A stretch of DNA of 64,000 bases, from NCBI RefSeq assembly GCF_021532315.1, contig NZ_JAKGAO010000003.1:62001-126000 (forward strand), written 5' to 3'. The DNA is from Paenibacillus tarimensis. Its GTDB lineage: Bacteria; Bacillota; Bacilli; Paenibacillales; Paenibacillaceae. The position numbers were made by a program, and so were the translations under genes. The notes beneath the pieces were generated by a model. It was not told the origin of the DNA and made no database searches. It saw only the letters and a program-made list of their open reading frames with translations. Shown in pieces: positions 1-10,579 of the stretch; position 1 is the stretch's first letter; each line of letters starts with the position of its first letter.

Positions 1-138
1 GGACTTTCGGGCTATTCACCGCCTTCTGGTGAAGCTTCCGTAAATAAAGCAGCGGAAGGAGCGGCCGGATTCCTGCAGGGCTTGTCCAGCGGGGGAATCC
101 GATTGGTGGTTTCACTTTTTGACGCCATTACAGGTTAA
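1..138 (+). CDS. 3' end of an unidentified gene (YqxA/DUF3679-like by position)
   Basis: An open frame enters from the left edge in frame 1 and stops with TAA at 136-138, giving 45 visible residues. The tail is rich in Gly, Ser and Ala and ends in an amphipathic stretch (SSGGIRLVVSLFDAITG). In Bacillus the genes upstream of lepA are gpr, spoIIP and yqxA. The tail does not look like the SpoIIP amidase C-terminus as I know it, and an amphipathic end would suit a YqxA/DUF3679 protein, but this rests mainly on synteny. The 5' end lies outside the window. Confidence 0.5.
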   Translation, partial: GLSGYSPPSGEASVNKAAEGAAGFLQGLSSGGIRLVVSLFDAITG

Positions 139-175
139 AACTTCCGGCTGGATCGGCACGAAAATCATCCTCCGA

Positions 176-204
176 TTGCTGCCCCCGCCTTCTACTGTTA
201 TAAT
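176..204 (+). promoter_or_regulatory. Putative sigma-A promoter of lepA (extended -10)
   Basis: TTGCTG (176-181) and TATAAT (199-204) are separated by 17 bp, and TG sits one base before the -10 (TGTTATAAT), an extended -10 element. It lies 42 bp upstream of the lepA start. The -35 matches consensus only in TTG, so the extended -10 probably carries the activity. Confidence 0.55.
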
Positions 205-245
205 GGTAAGAATGGTTAGCATTAAAGAGGTGTGGGGGATTCACT

Positions 246-2060
246 ATGACTGACGTCCGCAAACGACAAACAAAAATTCGTAACTTTTCTATAATCGCGC
301 ACATCGACCATGGCAAGTCGACGCTCGCGGACCGGATTCTGGAATACACCGGTGCGCTTACATCCCGTGAAATGCAGGAACAGGTACTCGACCAGATGGA
401 TCTGGAGAGAGAGCGCGGCATTACAATCAAGCTGCAGGCTGTACGTCTGTCCTACAGGGCGGATGACGGCGAGGAATATATATTGAACCTGATTGACACA
501 CCGGGCCATGTCGACTTTACGTATGAGGTATCCCGGAGCCTTGCTGCCTGTGAGGGCGCACTGCTCGTCGTCGATGCTGCCCAGGGAATCGAGGCGCAGA
601 CACTTGCCAACGTTTATCTGGCACTGGATAACAATCTGGAAATCCTGCCTGTCATCAACAAGATTGATCTGCCAAGCGCTGAACCAGAACGCGTAAAGCA
701 GGAAGTTGAGGATGTTATCGGGCTTGATGCAAGCGATGCCGTCCTGGCTTCGGCGAAAGCGGGAATTGGCATCAAGGAAATTTTGGAGCAGGTTGTGCAG
801 AAGGTGCCGGCTCCAACAGGTGACCCGGACGAGCCGCTTAAGGCGCTTATTTTTGACTCTCATTACGACCCGTACAAAGGGGTTATCGTTTATGTGCGCG
901 TAGTGGACGGCAGCATCAAAGCCGGAACGAAAATTCGTTTTATGGCAACCGGCGCTGAGTTCGAAGTGATTGAAGTCGGTGCCTTCAAGCCGCGCATGGC
1001 GATCGTGGACGAGCTTGCGATCGGCGATGTAGGCTTCGTGGTGGCAGGAATCAAGAATGTTAAGGATACGCGCGTCGGTGATACGATCACGGAAGCGAAG
1101 CGCCCGGCGCCGGAACCGCTTCCCGGTTACCGCAAGATTAATCCGATGGTATTCTGCGGTCTGTACCCGATTGAAACGCAGGATTACAATGATCTGCGCG
1201 AGGCGCTCGAGAAGCTGGAACTGAACGACGCTTCCCTGCGTTATGAACCAGAGACGTCTTCAGCCCTTGGATTCGGATTCCGCTGCGGATTCCTTGGCCT
1301 GCTTCACATGGATGTTATCCAGGAGCGGATTGAGCGCGAGTTCAATATTCCGCTTATTACAACCGCACCGAGCGTTGTGTACCGGGTTATGCTGACAAAC
1401 GGCGAAGAGCTGCAAATTGATAATCCGTCTAACTATCCGGAGGTTGGCAAGATCGATTACGTAGAGGAGCCGTATGTTAAGGCTTCGATCATCGTGCCTA
1501 ACGACTATGTCGGCGCAATTATGGAGCTCTGTCAGGGCAAGCGTGGCGAGTTCATTAATATGGAATACCTGGATACGAACCGGGTGACGCTGACCTACGA
1601 TATTCCGCTCTCGGAGATCGTATATGACTTCTTCGATCAGCTGAAATCGAATACGAAGGGATACGCTTCCTTCGATTATGAGCTGTCGGGCTACCGCAAA
1701 TCGAACCTGGTGAAGATGGACATCCTGCTCAACAACGAACAGGTGGACGCCCTCTCGGTTATCGTACACCGTGACCGTGCTTACCAGCGGGGCCGGGTTG
1801 TGTGCGAGAAAATGAAGGACCTGATTCCGCGCCAGATGTTCGAGGTGCCGATTCAGGCATCTATCGGCACGAAGGTTATTGCGCGTGAAACCGTTAAGGC
1901 AATGCGCAAGAACGTCCTCGCCAAGTGTTACGGCGGTGACATCAGCCGTAAGCGCAAGCTGCTGGAGAAGCAGAAGGAAGGCAAGAAACGCATGAAGCAG
2001 GTAGGCAGCGTAGAAGTGCCGCAGGAAGCATTCATGGCTGTCTTGAAGATCGACGAATAA
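246..2060 (+). CDS. lepA: Elongation factor 4 (LepA), ribosome back-translocating GTPase
   Basis: A 604-residue translational GTPase of the usual family length. The N-terminus carries the P-loop (AHIDHGKST, residues about 18-26), then the switch II motif DTPGHVDF and the NKID specificity motif near residue 138. EF-G-like domains II, III and V follow, and then the LepA-specific C-terminal domain ending in [26 protein letters not shown]. The family binds stalled or mis-translocated ribosomes and promotes back-translocation or subunit assembly. The ATG at 246 is preceded by a GAGGTGTGGGGG ribosome site. It lies just upstream of hemW as in Bacillus, with 102 bp between them and no terminator, so co-transcription is likely. 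Confidence 0.98.
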   Translation: MTDVRKRQTKIRNFSIIAHIDHGKSTLADRILEYTGALTSREMQEQVLDQMDLERERGITIKLQAVRLSYRADDGEEYILNLIDTPGHVDFTYEVSRSLAACEGALLVVDAAQGIEAQTLANVYLALDNNLEILPVINKIDLPSAEPERVKQEVEDVIGLDASDAVLASAKAGIGIKEILEQVVQKVPAPTGDPDEPLKALIFDSHYDPYKGVIVYVRVVDGSIKAGTKIRFMATGAEFEVIEVGAFKPRMAIVDELAIGDVGFVVAGIKNVKDTRVGDTITEAKRPAPEPLPGYRKINPMVFCGLYPIETQDYNDLREALEKLELNDASLRYEPETSSALGFGFRCGFLGLLHMDVIQERIEREFNIPLITTAPSVVYRVMLTNGEELQIDNPSNYPEVGKIDYVEEPYVKASIIVPNDYVGAIMELCQGKRGEFINMEYLDTNRVTLTYDIPLSEIVYDFFDQLKSNTKGYASFDYELSGYRKSNLVKMDILLNNEQVDALSVIVHRDRAYQRGRVVCEKMKDLIPRQMFEVPIQASIGTKVIARETVKAMRKNVLAKCYGGDISRKRKLLEKQKEGKKRMKQVGSVEVPQEAFMAVLKIDE

Positions 2061-2162
2061 GAGAAGCAGAATAGGTTATATATATTGTTGCTGTCCCGGA
2101 CGCTTGAAGTCCGGGACTCCTGCGTTTGCGGGACGAATAGGCTTAGAGGAGGTTACTGCTGC

Positions 2163-3329
2163 ATGCTTCATACAACACCAGCAGCGTTATATATACACAT
2201 CCCCTTCTGTACGAACAAATGTCACTATTGTGACTTTAACTCCTTTGTACTGAAGGGACAGCCGGTTGACGAATATCTTGAGGCGCTGGAGCGCGAGATG
2301 GAGCGGACGGTACAAGCTCTTCCTCCAAACGAAATTAAGACGGTTTTTGTCGGCGGTGGAACACCAACCGTATTGACACCCCCGCAGATGGAACGGTTTC
2401 TCTCAGGCGTGGCGCGTTATTTTCCGCTTGCAGAATCGGTTGAGTTCTCGATGGAGGCGAACCCCGGCACAACCGACTTGGACAAGCTTCAGGTAATGAG
2501 GGCGGGCGGTGTCAACCGGATCAGCTTTGGTGTGCAGTCATTCGATAACGTACTTCTCGAGCGGATCGGCCGGATTCACGACATAGATGACGTTTACCGG
2601 AGCATAGAACTTGCACGCCAGGCGGGCTTCCATAACCTGTCCATCGACCTGATGTTCGGTCTGCCTGGCCAGACGATGGAACAGATGGATGACAGCGTGT
2701 CCCGTGCACTGGCACTGGATCTGCCGCATTACTCGCTGTATGGGCTCAAGGTAGAGGAGAATACGCTGTTTCATGCCCTCTATGAGCGTAATGAGCTTCC
2801 GCTGCCTTCCGAGGAGCAGGAGTTGGGTATGTACAAGCTCATTATGGAGCGTTTAAGGGGATCAGGCCGCAGGCAGTACGAAATTAGCAACTTCGCGCTG
2901 CCCGGCTTTGAGAGTCGTCACAATATCACCTATTGGCGCAATGAGCCATACTATGGTCTTGGCGCAGGGGCACATGGGTATGCGCATGGTATCCGGCATA
3001 TCAATATTAAGGGTGTCCAGCCGTATATTGACGCGACACGCGCAAGGCTGCCGCGTCTCGGAGAGGAAGCCGTACCGGAGCATGAGGCAATGGAGGATTT
3101 CATGATGGTCGGCTTGCGGATGCTCGAAGGAGTCCGTGATCAGGATTTCGCCGCGCAGTTCGGCGGGCGGACAATCGAGTCAGTGTTTGGTGAGGTGTTG
3201 AAGCCGCTTATTAAGAACGGTTTGCTGGAGCATTCGGCCGATGCCGGAAGCTATCGGTTGAGCGAACAGGGGATTCCACTCGGTAATGAAGTATTCGGCG
3301 CATTTATCGCATCTCTTCCTGTGAAATAA
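2163..3329 (+). CDS. hemW: HemW, radical SAM heme chaperone (formerly HemN-like)
   Basis: A 388-residue radical SAM protein. The CxxxCxxC iron-sulfur motif is at residues 16-23 (CTNKCHYC), followed by GGGTPT (the GG motif) and the HemN C-terminal domain. The family was long annotated as coproporphyrinogen III oxidase but is better described as a heme-binding chaperone that delivers heme to respiratory enzymes; the four-cysteine motif of true HemN is absent. The frame is open from 2085, but the ATG at 2163 has a strong GAGGAGGT site at the right distance and gives the normal MLHTTPAALYIHIPFC start. Second gene after lepA, as in Bacillus. Confidence 0.93.
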   Translation: MLHTTPAALYIHIPFCTNKCHYCDFNSFVLKGQPVDEYLEALEREMERTVQALPPNEIKTVFVGGGTPTVLTPPQMERFLSGVARYFPLAESVEFSMEANPGTTDLDKLQVMRAGGVNRISFGVQSFDNVLLERIGRIHDIDDVYRSIELARQAGFHNLSIDLMFGLPGQTMEQMDDSVSRALALDLPHYSLYGLKVEENTLFHALYERNELPLPSEEQELGMYKLIMERLRGSGRRQYEISNFALPGFESRHNITYWRNEPYYGLGAGAHGYAHGIRHINIKGVQPYIDATRARLPRLGEEAVPEHEAMEDFMMVGLRMLEGVRDQDFAAQFGGRTIESVFGEVLKPLIKNGLLEHSADAGSYRLSEQGIPLGNEVFGAFIASLPVK

Positions 3330-3332
3330 TCC

Positions 3333-3361
3333 TTGAGTGTTTATTCTCTCTGTTGTATATT
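3333..3361 (+). promoter_or_regulatory. Putative sigma-A promoter of the acetyltransferase gene
   Basis: TTGAGT (3333-3338) and TATATT (3356-3361) with a 17-bp spacer lie just after the hemW stop and 48 bp before the next start codon. Good spacing and near-consensus hexamers, but this is a motif match only. Confidence 0.45.
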
Positions 3362-3408
3362 TATTCATGTTATGTTACGCGGGCAGTTGAATGCCAGGGG
3401 GGAACATC

Positions 3409-3870
3409 ATGGAAGCGGTATGCAGAAGAGCGACAAGAGAAGATGTGAATACGTTGTATGTATTAATAGAAGGCTATGCCAAGAAGGGCATTATGCTGCC
3501 CCGGTCGAAGGAGGCGCTCATCCGCCAAATCGACACCTTTGTCGTAGCTGAGGTGAAGCAGGAAATAGTAGGCTGTGGCTCACTGTGCCGTTTGGGTTCG
3601 GAGTTGGTTGAGATCCGCTCGCTTGGCATCTCCGACGGTTACAAGGGTTTAGGTATCGGAAGCAAGCTGGTGGACCGTTTGATCGAGGAAGCGAAATCAC
3701 AGCGCATACCGAAGGTGATGGCCTTAACCTACGAAGCCAGGTTCTTTCAGAAGAACGGCTTCGAGATCGTAGATAAAGAGATATTCCCGGAGAAGGTATG
3801 GACAGATTGTGTCAATTGTCCCAAGCAGGAGTGCTGCGATGAAATTGCCGTACTCAAAATATTGAACTAA
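3409..3870 (+). CDS. GNAT N-acetyltransferase, short ArgA-like
   Basis: A 153-residue single-domain GNAT protein. The acetyl-CoA loop is visible as GLGIGSKLVDRLI after the beta-4 strand VEIRSLGISDGYKG, and FFQKNGF gives the typical late GNAT strand. The C-terminal KVWTDCVNCPKQECCDEIAV with paired cysteines is a hallmark of short N-acetylglutamate-synthase-like proteins, which acetylate glutamate in arginine synthesis; that substrate is inferred. The frame is open from an ATG at 3391, but 3409 is preceded by AGGGGGGAAC at proper spacing and is the better start. It is a single-gene unit with its own promoter and terminator. Confidence 0.85.
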   Translation: MEAVCRRATREDVNTLYVLIEGYAKKGIMLPRSKEALIRQIDTFVVAEVKQEIVGCGSLCRLGSELVEIRSLGISDGYKGLGIGSKLVDRLIEEAKSQRIPKVMALTYEARFFQKNGFEIVDKEIFPEKVWTDCVNCPKQECCDEIAVLKILN

Positions 3871-3897
3871 AAAACTAATCTGTTCAAAATTATGATA

Positions 3898-3952
3898 CAA
3901 AAGCTGCCCTGCTGCATGGCCATAAACAGGCCTGCGGTAGGGTGGCTTTTTG
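3898..3952 (+). terminator. Rho-independent terminator after the acetyltransferase gene
   Basis: AAGCTGCCCT (3901-3910) pairs with AGGGTGGCTT (3939-3948) with G-U tolerance. An inner stem lies between, and the 3' arm runs into a T tract. Confidence 0.8.
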
Positions 3953-4028
3953 CTGTTGGTGGAGCAAACGGCCGGCGTTTTAAATTTTTTCTAAAATGGG
4001 GGGGGTTTATATATTTTATGGTAGTATA

Positions 4029-4043
4029 GATACGAAATGTATC
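4029..4043. promoter_or_regulatory. Short inverted repeat, possible operator
   Basis: GATAC-GAAAT-GTATC, a 5-bp perfect dyad with a 5-base centre, lies 24-38 bp upstream of the Calx-beta gene start in an AT-rich leader. The region also has several TATA-like hexamers but no promoter I can call. The dyad is short and could be chance. Confidence 0.25.
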
Positions 4044-4066
4044 ATAGATAAGGTGGAGGTATTGCC

Positions 4067-5365
4067 GTGAGAAAAGCAGCAGCCATTATTTTAACAGCCG
4101 TCTTCATGTTTGTGTTAATGTTTCCCGCAAGGAGCGAAGCAGCAGCGCCATCGTACAGTTACTTCAAGAACCCACACTTTTACGATTATGACTCGGAGCC
4201 ACTCCATAATAAGACTTTAAATTATTATGGCGCCTATGAGAATCAAGGTTACATAAGGCTTCAGCTGCAAGATCATACAGCATCCCGGACCTACAAAGTC
4301 ATGCCTTACAATAGTCCCGGGTTTGCTGTATGCGACGAGACCCGGGAGGTGTCGGTTGAGTCTGCGGAAGGACTAATAACGCCTAATAACGAGGAAAGAT
4401 ACATTGATCTGCCGATCAAGGATGACTATCGTTCCGAATGTACGGAGATCCTGGGAATCTGGATTGGCTGGCCAGGGAAGGAAATTGATACGTACAGGGA
4501 GCCCGATGCATTACTTTATGTATTCGATGATGACCGCCCCGTTGTCACGTTTACGAGTACTTCTAACAAACATAATCCGATATACAGTGTAGTGGAAGAT
4601 GGCAGAGATTATAAATCTCCCAGTGCCAAGACGACGTGGCGGCAAGGCCTTGCAGTTATCGGTGATCTGAGGCAGCCGGTATCTGCTGAATTGAAGGTGT
4701 GCCCCGAATGCGCTGAACGGGGAGCCGATTTTATAGCTGTCGAACAGATGAGCTACGAACCGGATGTTTACTATGTTTTTGATCCGGCTGCAAGTTATGA
4801 GTATTACGCGAATCCTTTTCAAGGGCACGAGGGCGCATATTTTAAGTCTATTGAATCGCTTGTAAAACCCATCGATGACAGCGAAGTGGAGATGAAGGCG
4901 GAGAGAGTGAAGCTGAAAATTCACAGCCTTTCATCAAACGCGAAGCTTGGACCCCATAAGAATGCCACCGTTCAAATTATAGATAATGACCGTCCGAGCT
5001 TTTATTTTTCTAAACAGAAGGTCTATCTGGATTCCTATAGCTTCACTGCAGAGATCGCTGTAGCACGTAACAAGGCCGATGATGAAGCGAAGGTGTTCTT
5101 GGCAACCGTTGAGAAGCCTGAACGCTTTAAGGGTACCGACAGGGACGCGACCCCAGGCGAGGATTATGAGCCGCTTGGACAGTGGGTGACATTTGCCCCC
5201 GGCGAGACGGTTAAGAAGGTTACACTGAATATCATCGACGACAACTGGGACACATGGGAAGAATATAATGAGTACATCTTCCTTGAGCTCCAGCAGCCTA
5301 GCAGAGGGTACCAGATCATGAATGAGATGGAGGTCGTGCTCGAGGGTCTGCTGGATGCAGGATAA
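4067..5365 (+). CDS. Secreted Calx-beta domain protein, function unknown
   Basis: A 432-residue protein with a signal peptide: RKAAA start, hydrophobic core, probable cleavage after RSEA near residue 26. The rest is beta-rich with Calx-beta signatures. YVFDDDRPVVTF and VQIIDNDRPSFYF each end one repeat. A last, clearest unit runs from about residue 325 to 430 with GEDYEPLGQWVTFAPGETVKKVTLNIIDDNWDTWEEYNEYIFLEL. Calx-beta folds bind calcium through such acidic DD/DND clusters and often serve in adhesion. No LPxTG signal, SLH domain or membrane tail is present, so it is probably released or bound non-covalently. It starts with GTG behind AAGGTGGAGG and stands alone between two terminators. I do not recognise a named homologue. 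Confidence 0.8.
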   Translation: MRKAAAIILTAVFMFVLMFPARSEAAAPSYSYFKNPHFYDYDSEPLHNKTLNYYGAYENQGYIRLQLQDHTASRTYKVMPYNSPGFAVCDETREVSVESAEGLITPNNEERYIDLPIKDDYRSECTEILGIWIGWPGKEIDTYREPDALLYVFDDDRPVVTFTSTSNKHNPIYSVVEDGRDYKSPSAKTTWRQGLAVIGDLRQPVSAELKVCPECAERGADFIAVEQMSYEPDVYYVFDPAASYEYYANPFQGHEGAYFKSIESLVKPIDDSEVEMKAERVKLKIHSLSSNAKLGPHKNATVQIIDNDRPSFYFSKQKVYLDSYSFTAEIAVARNKADDEAKVFLATVEKPERFKGTDRDATPGEDYEPLGQWVTFAPGETVKKVTLNIIDDNWDTWEEYNEYIFLELQQPSRGYQIMNEMEVVLEGLLDAG

Positions 5366-5419
5366 TTAGACGGTGCACTTGCCAAACAGCTTGCATGTTT
5401 AAGTCTGCAACAGGTTCTC

Positions 5420-5466
5420 AAAATACCGAACTCACTTGACAATCGTCAAGGCGGTTTGGTATTTTT
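5420..5466 (+). terminator. Rho-independent terminator of the Calx-beta gene, overlapping the hrcA promoter
   Basis: AAAATACCGAAC (5420-5431) pairs with GTTTGGTATTTT (5454-5465), 12 bp with one G-U. A 3x3 internal loop follows, then CTTGAC/GTCAAG (5435-5440 with 5445-5450) closed by an AATC tetraloop. The 3' arm ends in a T tract. Confidence 0.78.
5436..5465 (+). promoter_or_regulatory. Putative sigma-A promoter of the hrcA operon
   Basis: TTGACA (5436-5441) is a perfect -35, and TATTTT (5460-5465) is a plausible -10 at 18-bp spacing. The predicted start falls at the beginning of the CIRCE operator, the usual position for repression by HrcA. The whole promoter lies inside the hairpin that terminates the upstream gene. 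Confidence 0.55.
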
Positions 5467-5476
5467 GTATTATTGG

Positions 5477-5503
5477 TTAGCACTCACTGCTAACGAGTGC
5501 TAA
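5477..5503. promoter_or_regulatory. CIRCE operator (HrcA binding site)
   Basis: TTAGCACTC (5477-5485), a 9-bp spacer and GAGTGCTAA (5495-5503) match the CIRCE consensus at every base. HrcA, encoded directly downstream, binds this dyad and represses the hrcA-grpE-dnaK-dnaJ operon until heat stress. Confidence 0.97.
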
Positions 5504-5582
5504 CGACGAGTTGGATGGACGCATTATGCAGCAGATATTCAAGCATTACCCCATACAAGTAATCGGGCAGGAGGGATTCGCG

Positions 5583-6608
5583 GTGTTGACGGAAAGACAA
5601 CGAATGATACTGAATGCTATCGTGGACGACTATATTCGTTCGGCTGAGCCCGTCGGATCACGGAGCATATCGAAACGGGGAGGCGTAGGCTTCAGTCCTG
5701 CGACTATCCGCAACGAGATGGCCGACCTCGAAGAGCTCGGTTTTTTGGAGCAGCCGCATACTTCTGCAGGCCGCATCCCGTCGACTAAGGGGTATCGATA
5801 TTATGTCGATCACTTGGTTAAGCTGGAAGAGGTTAACGAAGGCGATCTTCAACGGGTTCGTTCCTTCTTCGCGAAGAAGATGAACCAGATGGAGCAGATT
5901 ATTCAGCATGCCGCAATGATTTTGTCCAATATGACGAATTATACCTCGATTGTGCTTGGGCCTGAGACATTCGACAATTCCTTAAAGGCATTTCAGCTTG
6001 TTCCGCTCAACGATTCTTCTGCGGTGGCTATTATCGTGACGAATACCGGCCATGTTGAGAACCGGACGATATCGATTCCGCCTGACTTTGATATGTCGGA
6101 GCTGGAGAAGGTCGTCAACATCCTGAATACCAAGCTAGCAGGGGTGCCGCTCCACCGGCTGCAGTCCAAGCTCTTCACAGAAGTGGGCGAAGAGCTCGGC
6201 CGCTATGTCGATCATTGTGAGATGATCATGGATTCCCTGGGCAAGGCGCTCTCCTCCGAGAGTGAGCATCGCGTGTTCCTCAGCGGCGCTTCCAATATGC
6301 TGACTCAGCCGGAATTTAAGGATGTTGACAAGGTCAAGACTATTATGGACTGGCTGGATGAGACACCGGTTCTGATGAAGGCATTCACATCGCTGCCCTC
6401 AGGTATACAGGTGCGGATCGGGAGCGAGAACGATCATGATGCTATACACACCTGCAGCCTGATTACAGCGAGTTATTCCATTGATGGCAAATCACTGGGG
6501 ACAATTGGACTGCTGGGTCCAACGCGGATGGACTACGGAAAAGTTATCAGCCTGATGGATGTATTGTCTAAGGATATGGCGGTTCTGCTTGGCAGATGGT
6601 ATAAATAA
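5583..6608 (+). CDS. hrcA: Heat-inducible transcription repressor HrcA
   Basis: A 341-residue class I heat-shock repressor of normal length. The N-terminal winged helix is plain (LTERQRMILNAIVDDYI..AEPVGS, then FSPATIRNEMADLEELGFLEQPHTSAGRIPS), followed by the GAF-like dimerisation domain. It binds CIRCE and is autoregulated from the operator 80 bp upstream; GroE or DnaK availability usually tunes its activity. The frame stays open back to an ATG at 5511, but the GTG at 5583 follows CAGGAGGGA with a 7-nt spacer and gives the conserved LTERQ start. First gene of the dnaK operon. Confidence 0.96.
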   Translation: MLTERQRMILNAIVDDYIRSAEPVGSRSISKRGGVGFSPATIRNEMADLEELGFLEQPHTSAGRIPSTKGYRYYVDHLVKLEEVNEGDLQRVRSFFAKKMNQMEQIIQHAAMILSNMTNYTSIVLGPETFDNSLKAFQLVPLNDSSAVAIIVTNTGHVENRTISIPPDFDMSELEKVVNILNTKLAGVPLHRLQSKLFTEVGEELGRYVDHCEMIMDSLGKALSSESEHRVFLSGASNMLTQPEFKDVDKVKTIMDWLDETPVLMKAFTSLPSGIQVRIGSENDHDAIHTCSLITASYSIDGKSLGTIGLLGPTRMDYGKVISLMDVLSKDMAVLLGRWYK

Positions 6609-6662
6609 GAGGGCTTTTCCTTATACGGGGTGAGCCCTGCATTTTAAGGAGGTGAATGATAC

Positions 6663-7256
6663 GTGGCAGAGCAAGAGAAGGTAAACACGGCTACTGAACA
6701 GGATGAAACCTTGAACCAGGCGGAAGAAACACAAGATACTGCCGGGGTCAACCAAGATATAGACAGCAGGGAAGAAGCCGAAGAGACTGTGGAAGCTACA
6801 CAGACGACCGACCGGGAGAAGGAGCTTGAGCAGCTTGTGGAGGAGCATCAACAGCGGCTGCTTCGCACCCAGGCGGACTATGATAACTTCCGCAGACGGA
6901 CTCAGAAGGAAAAGGAAGAGCTGGCACAGTATGCTTCGATGAAGCTGGTTGGGCAGCTGCTGCCGGTTATGGACAATTTCGAACGGGCAATCGGAGCCTC
7001 CAAGGAAAGCGGCGACTTTGATGCCCTATCGAAAGGTGTGGACATGATCTTCCGCCAGATGGCGCAGCTGCTTGAGCAGGAAGGTCTTCGTCCGATGGAA
7101 TCCGTGGGTCAGCCATTCAACCCTGAGTTCCATCAAGCGGTGATGACGGTCGAATCGGATGAATATGAAGAGGGTACTGTTGTGGAGGAGCTTCAAAAGG
7201 GCTACATGCTCAAGGAAAAGGTTTTGCGCCCGGCTATGGTTAAGGTCAGCGGTTAA
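6663..7256 (+). CDS. grpE: Nucleotide exchange factor GrpE
   Basis: 197 residues. The first 50 or so are acidic and Gln/Thr-rich (disordered). A long coiled-coil helix follows (REKELEQLVEEHQQRLLRTQADYDNFRRRTQKEKEEL), then the beta-wing domain with GMxP-equivalent residues (GLRPMESVGQPFNPEFHQAVM). The protein dimerises and drives ADP release from DnaK. The start is GTG at 6663 behind AAGGAGGTGAATGATAC. Second gene of the hrcA operon. Confidence 0.96.
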   Translation: MAEQEKVNTATEQDETLNQAEETQDTAGVNQDIDSREEAEETVEATQTTDREKELEQLVEEHQQRLLRTQADYDNFRRRTQKEKEELAQYASMKLVGQLLPVMDNFERAIGASKESGDFDALSKGVDMIFRQMAQLLEQEGLRPMESVGQPFNPEFHQAVMTVESDEYEEGTVVEELQKGYMLKEKVLRPAMVKVSG

Positions 7257-7349
7257 TCCCTGAATCTGACCATTGTGAGCGATACTTACAGCATTTCTTT
7301 CAACATGAACCTTACTTAAGTTGAACTGACGATACAAGGAGGAAGCTGA

Positions 7350-9197
<1,848 letters not shown>

Positions 9198-9261
9198 CCT
9201 GCTAGCGGCCGCAGCTATGGCATGCGGTTGTGATGGAGGATGGCATATCGGCCGGTATATG

Positions 9262-9300
9262 AAACGGTGGCGCCCTTCTTGAAGGAGGGCGAGCCGTTTT
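9262..9300 (+). terminator. Terminator-like hairpin between dnaK and dnaJ
   Basis: AAACGG (9262-9267) pairs with CCGTTT (9294-9299), with an inner CGCCC/GGGCG stem (9271-9275 with 9287-9291) and a short terminal T run. It probably acts as a partial terminator or an mRNA-stabilising hairpin rather than an end of transcription, because dnaJ has no obvious promoter of its own. Confidence 0.5.
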
Positions 9301-9352
9301 GTGCTTGTGTCAGGACTAAGCTGTCGGCCAGCAATATTGCGGGGGTGAATAC

Positions 9353-10492
9353 GTGGCGGAGAAACGGGATTATTATGAAGTGCTGGGGCTTGGTAAGGAT
9401 GCTTCTACCGACGATATCAAGAAGTCGTACCGCAAGCTTGCCCGGCAGTATCATCCGGACGTGAACAAGGCGCCGGATGCGGAAGCAAAATTCAAGGAAG
9501 TCAAGGAAGCTTACGACGTATTAAGCGATGACCAGAAGCGGGCCACATATGACCGTTATGGTCATGTGGATCCGAACCAAGGCTTTGGCGGCGGTGCGGG
9601 CGGAGCTGACTTCGGCGGGTTTGGCGATATATTCGACATGTTCTTCGGCGGCGGCGGGGGACGACGTGACCCGAACGCGCCACAGCGGGGTAACGACCTG
9701 CAGTATACAATGACGATCGAGTTCAAGGAAGCGGTATTCGGGAAGGAAACCGAGATAACCATTCCGCGGACAGAGACCTGTGATACCTGTCATGGCTCTG
9801 GCGCCAAGCCCAGGACGAAGCCGGAAACCTGTACGGTCTGCCGTGGAGCAGGGCAGCAGGAGGTTGTCCAGAACACGCCATTCGGGCGGATCGTTAACCG
9901 CAGACCCTGCTCCAATTGCGGAGGCTCCGGCCGTGTGATCAAGGATAAGTGCACAACCTGCGGCGGAGCGGGCAAGGTGAAGAAGCAGCGCAAGCTGAGT
10001 GTGCGGATTCCGGCCGGTGTAGATGACGGTGCCCAGATCCGTTTATCGGGTGAAGGGGAAGCCGGCGCCCGCGGCGGTGCGCCGGGCGATCTGTACATTG
10101 TCATCCGGGTGAAGCCGCATTCCTTCTTTGAACGTGAGGGCGACGACATCTATTGCGAGGTGCCGCTGACATTTGCGCAGGCTGCTCTCGGCGATGAGAT
10201 CGAAATTCCGACGCTGACTGAGAAGGTAAAGCTCAAAATACCGGCCGGTACGCAGACGGGCACCTATTTCCGTCTCAAGGGCAAGGGCGTGCCTCGGCTC
10301 CGCGGCTATGGCCAAGGAGACCAGCATGTCAAGGTAACCGTAGTTACACCAACGAATCTGTCAGAGGAGCAGAAGGAGCTGCTGCGCCAGCTGTCAGGCT
10401 CTATGGGAACGCCAAGCACATCGGGTTCTGCTCAGGAGGAGCATCACGAATCCATCTTTGAACGGATGAAGAAGGCATTTCGGGGTGAATAG
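9353..10492 (+). CDS. dnaJ: Co-chaperone DnaJ (Hsp40)
   Basis: 379 residues in the full type I layout. A J domain with the catalytic HPD ([10 protein letters not shown]) is followed by a Gly/Phe-rich linker ([15 protein letters not shown]). The zinc domain has four CxxCxGxG repeats: [24 protein letters not shown] and CTTCGGAG. The C-terminal substrate-binding domain has the [10 protein letters not shown] motif. It delivers substrate to DnaK and triggers ATP hydrolysis. The start is GTG at 9353 after GGGGGTG. Last gene of the CIRCE-controlled operon. Confidence 0.97.
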   Translation: MAEKRDYYEVLGLGKDASTDDIKKSYRKLARQYHPDVNKAPDAEAKFKEVKEAYDVLSDDQKRATYDRYGHVDPNQGFGGGAGGADFGGFGDIFDMFFGGGGGRRDPNAPQRGNDLQYTMTIEFKEAVFGKETEITIPRTETCDTCHGSGAKPRTKPETCTVCRGAGQQEVVQNTPFGRIVNRRPCSNCGGSGRVIKDKCTTCGGAGKVKKQRKLSVRIPAGVDDGAQIRLSGEGEAGARGGAPGDLYIVIRVKPHSFFEREGDDIYCEVPLTFAQAALGDEIEIPTLTEKVKLKIPAGTQTGTYFRLKGKGVPRLRGYGQGDQHVKVTVVTPTNLSEEQKELLRQLSGSMGTPSTSGSAQEEHHESIFERMKKAFRGE

Positions 10493-10498
10493 ACAGCT

Positions 10499-10527
10499 GT
10501 ATATTTTGGTGTGCGCGGTGCATCCTA
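10499..10527 (+). promoter_or_regulatory. Possible sigma-G-type forespore promoter
   Basis: GTATA (10499-10503, fits GHATR) and CATCCTA (10521-10527, fits CATNHTA) are 17 bp apart, within the range for Bacillus sigma-G promoters. It lies about 50 bp before the YfhD-like gene, just after the dnaJ stop. The consensus is degenerate, so this is suggestive only. Confidence 0.42.
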
Positions 10528-10579
10528 TCTTCGTATGACGCGGCGGTTGATGCCGAAGTCACGCGAAGGAGGGACTTAC

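Noticed and set aside
2093-2117. GTCCCGGA / TCCGGGAC hairpin between lepA and hemW
   Set aside because: Eight-bp stem but no T tract, and hemW has no promoter of its own; not called a terminator.
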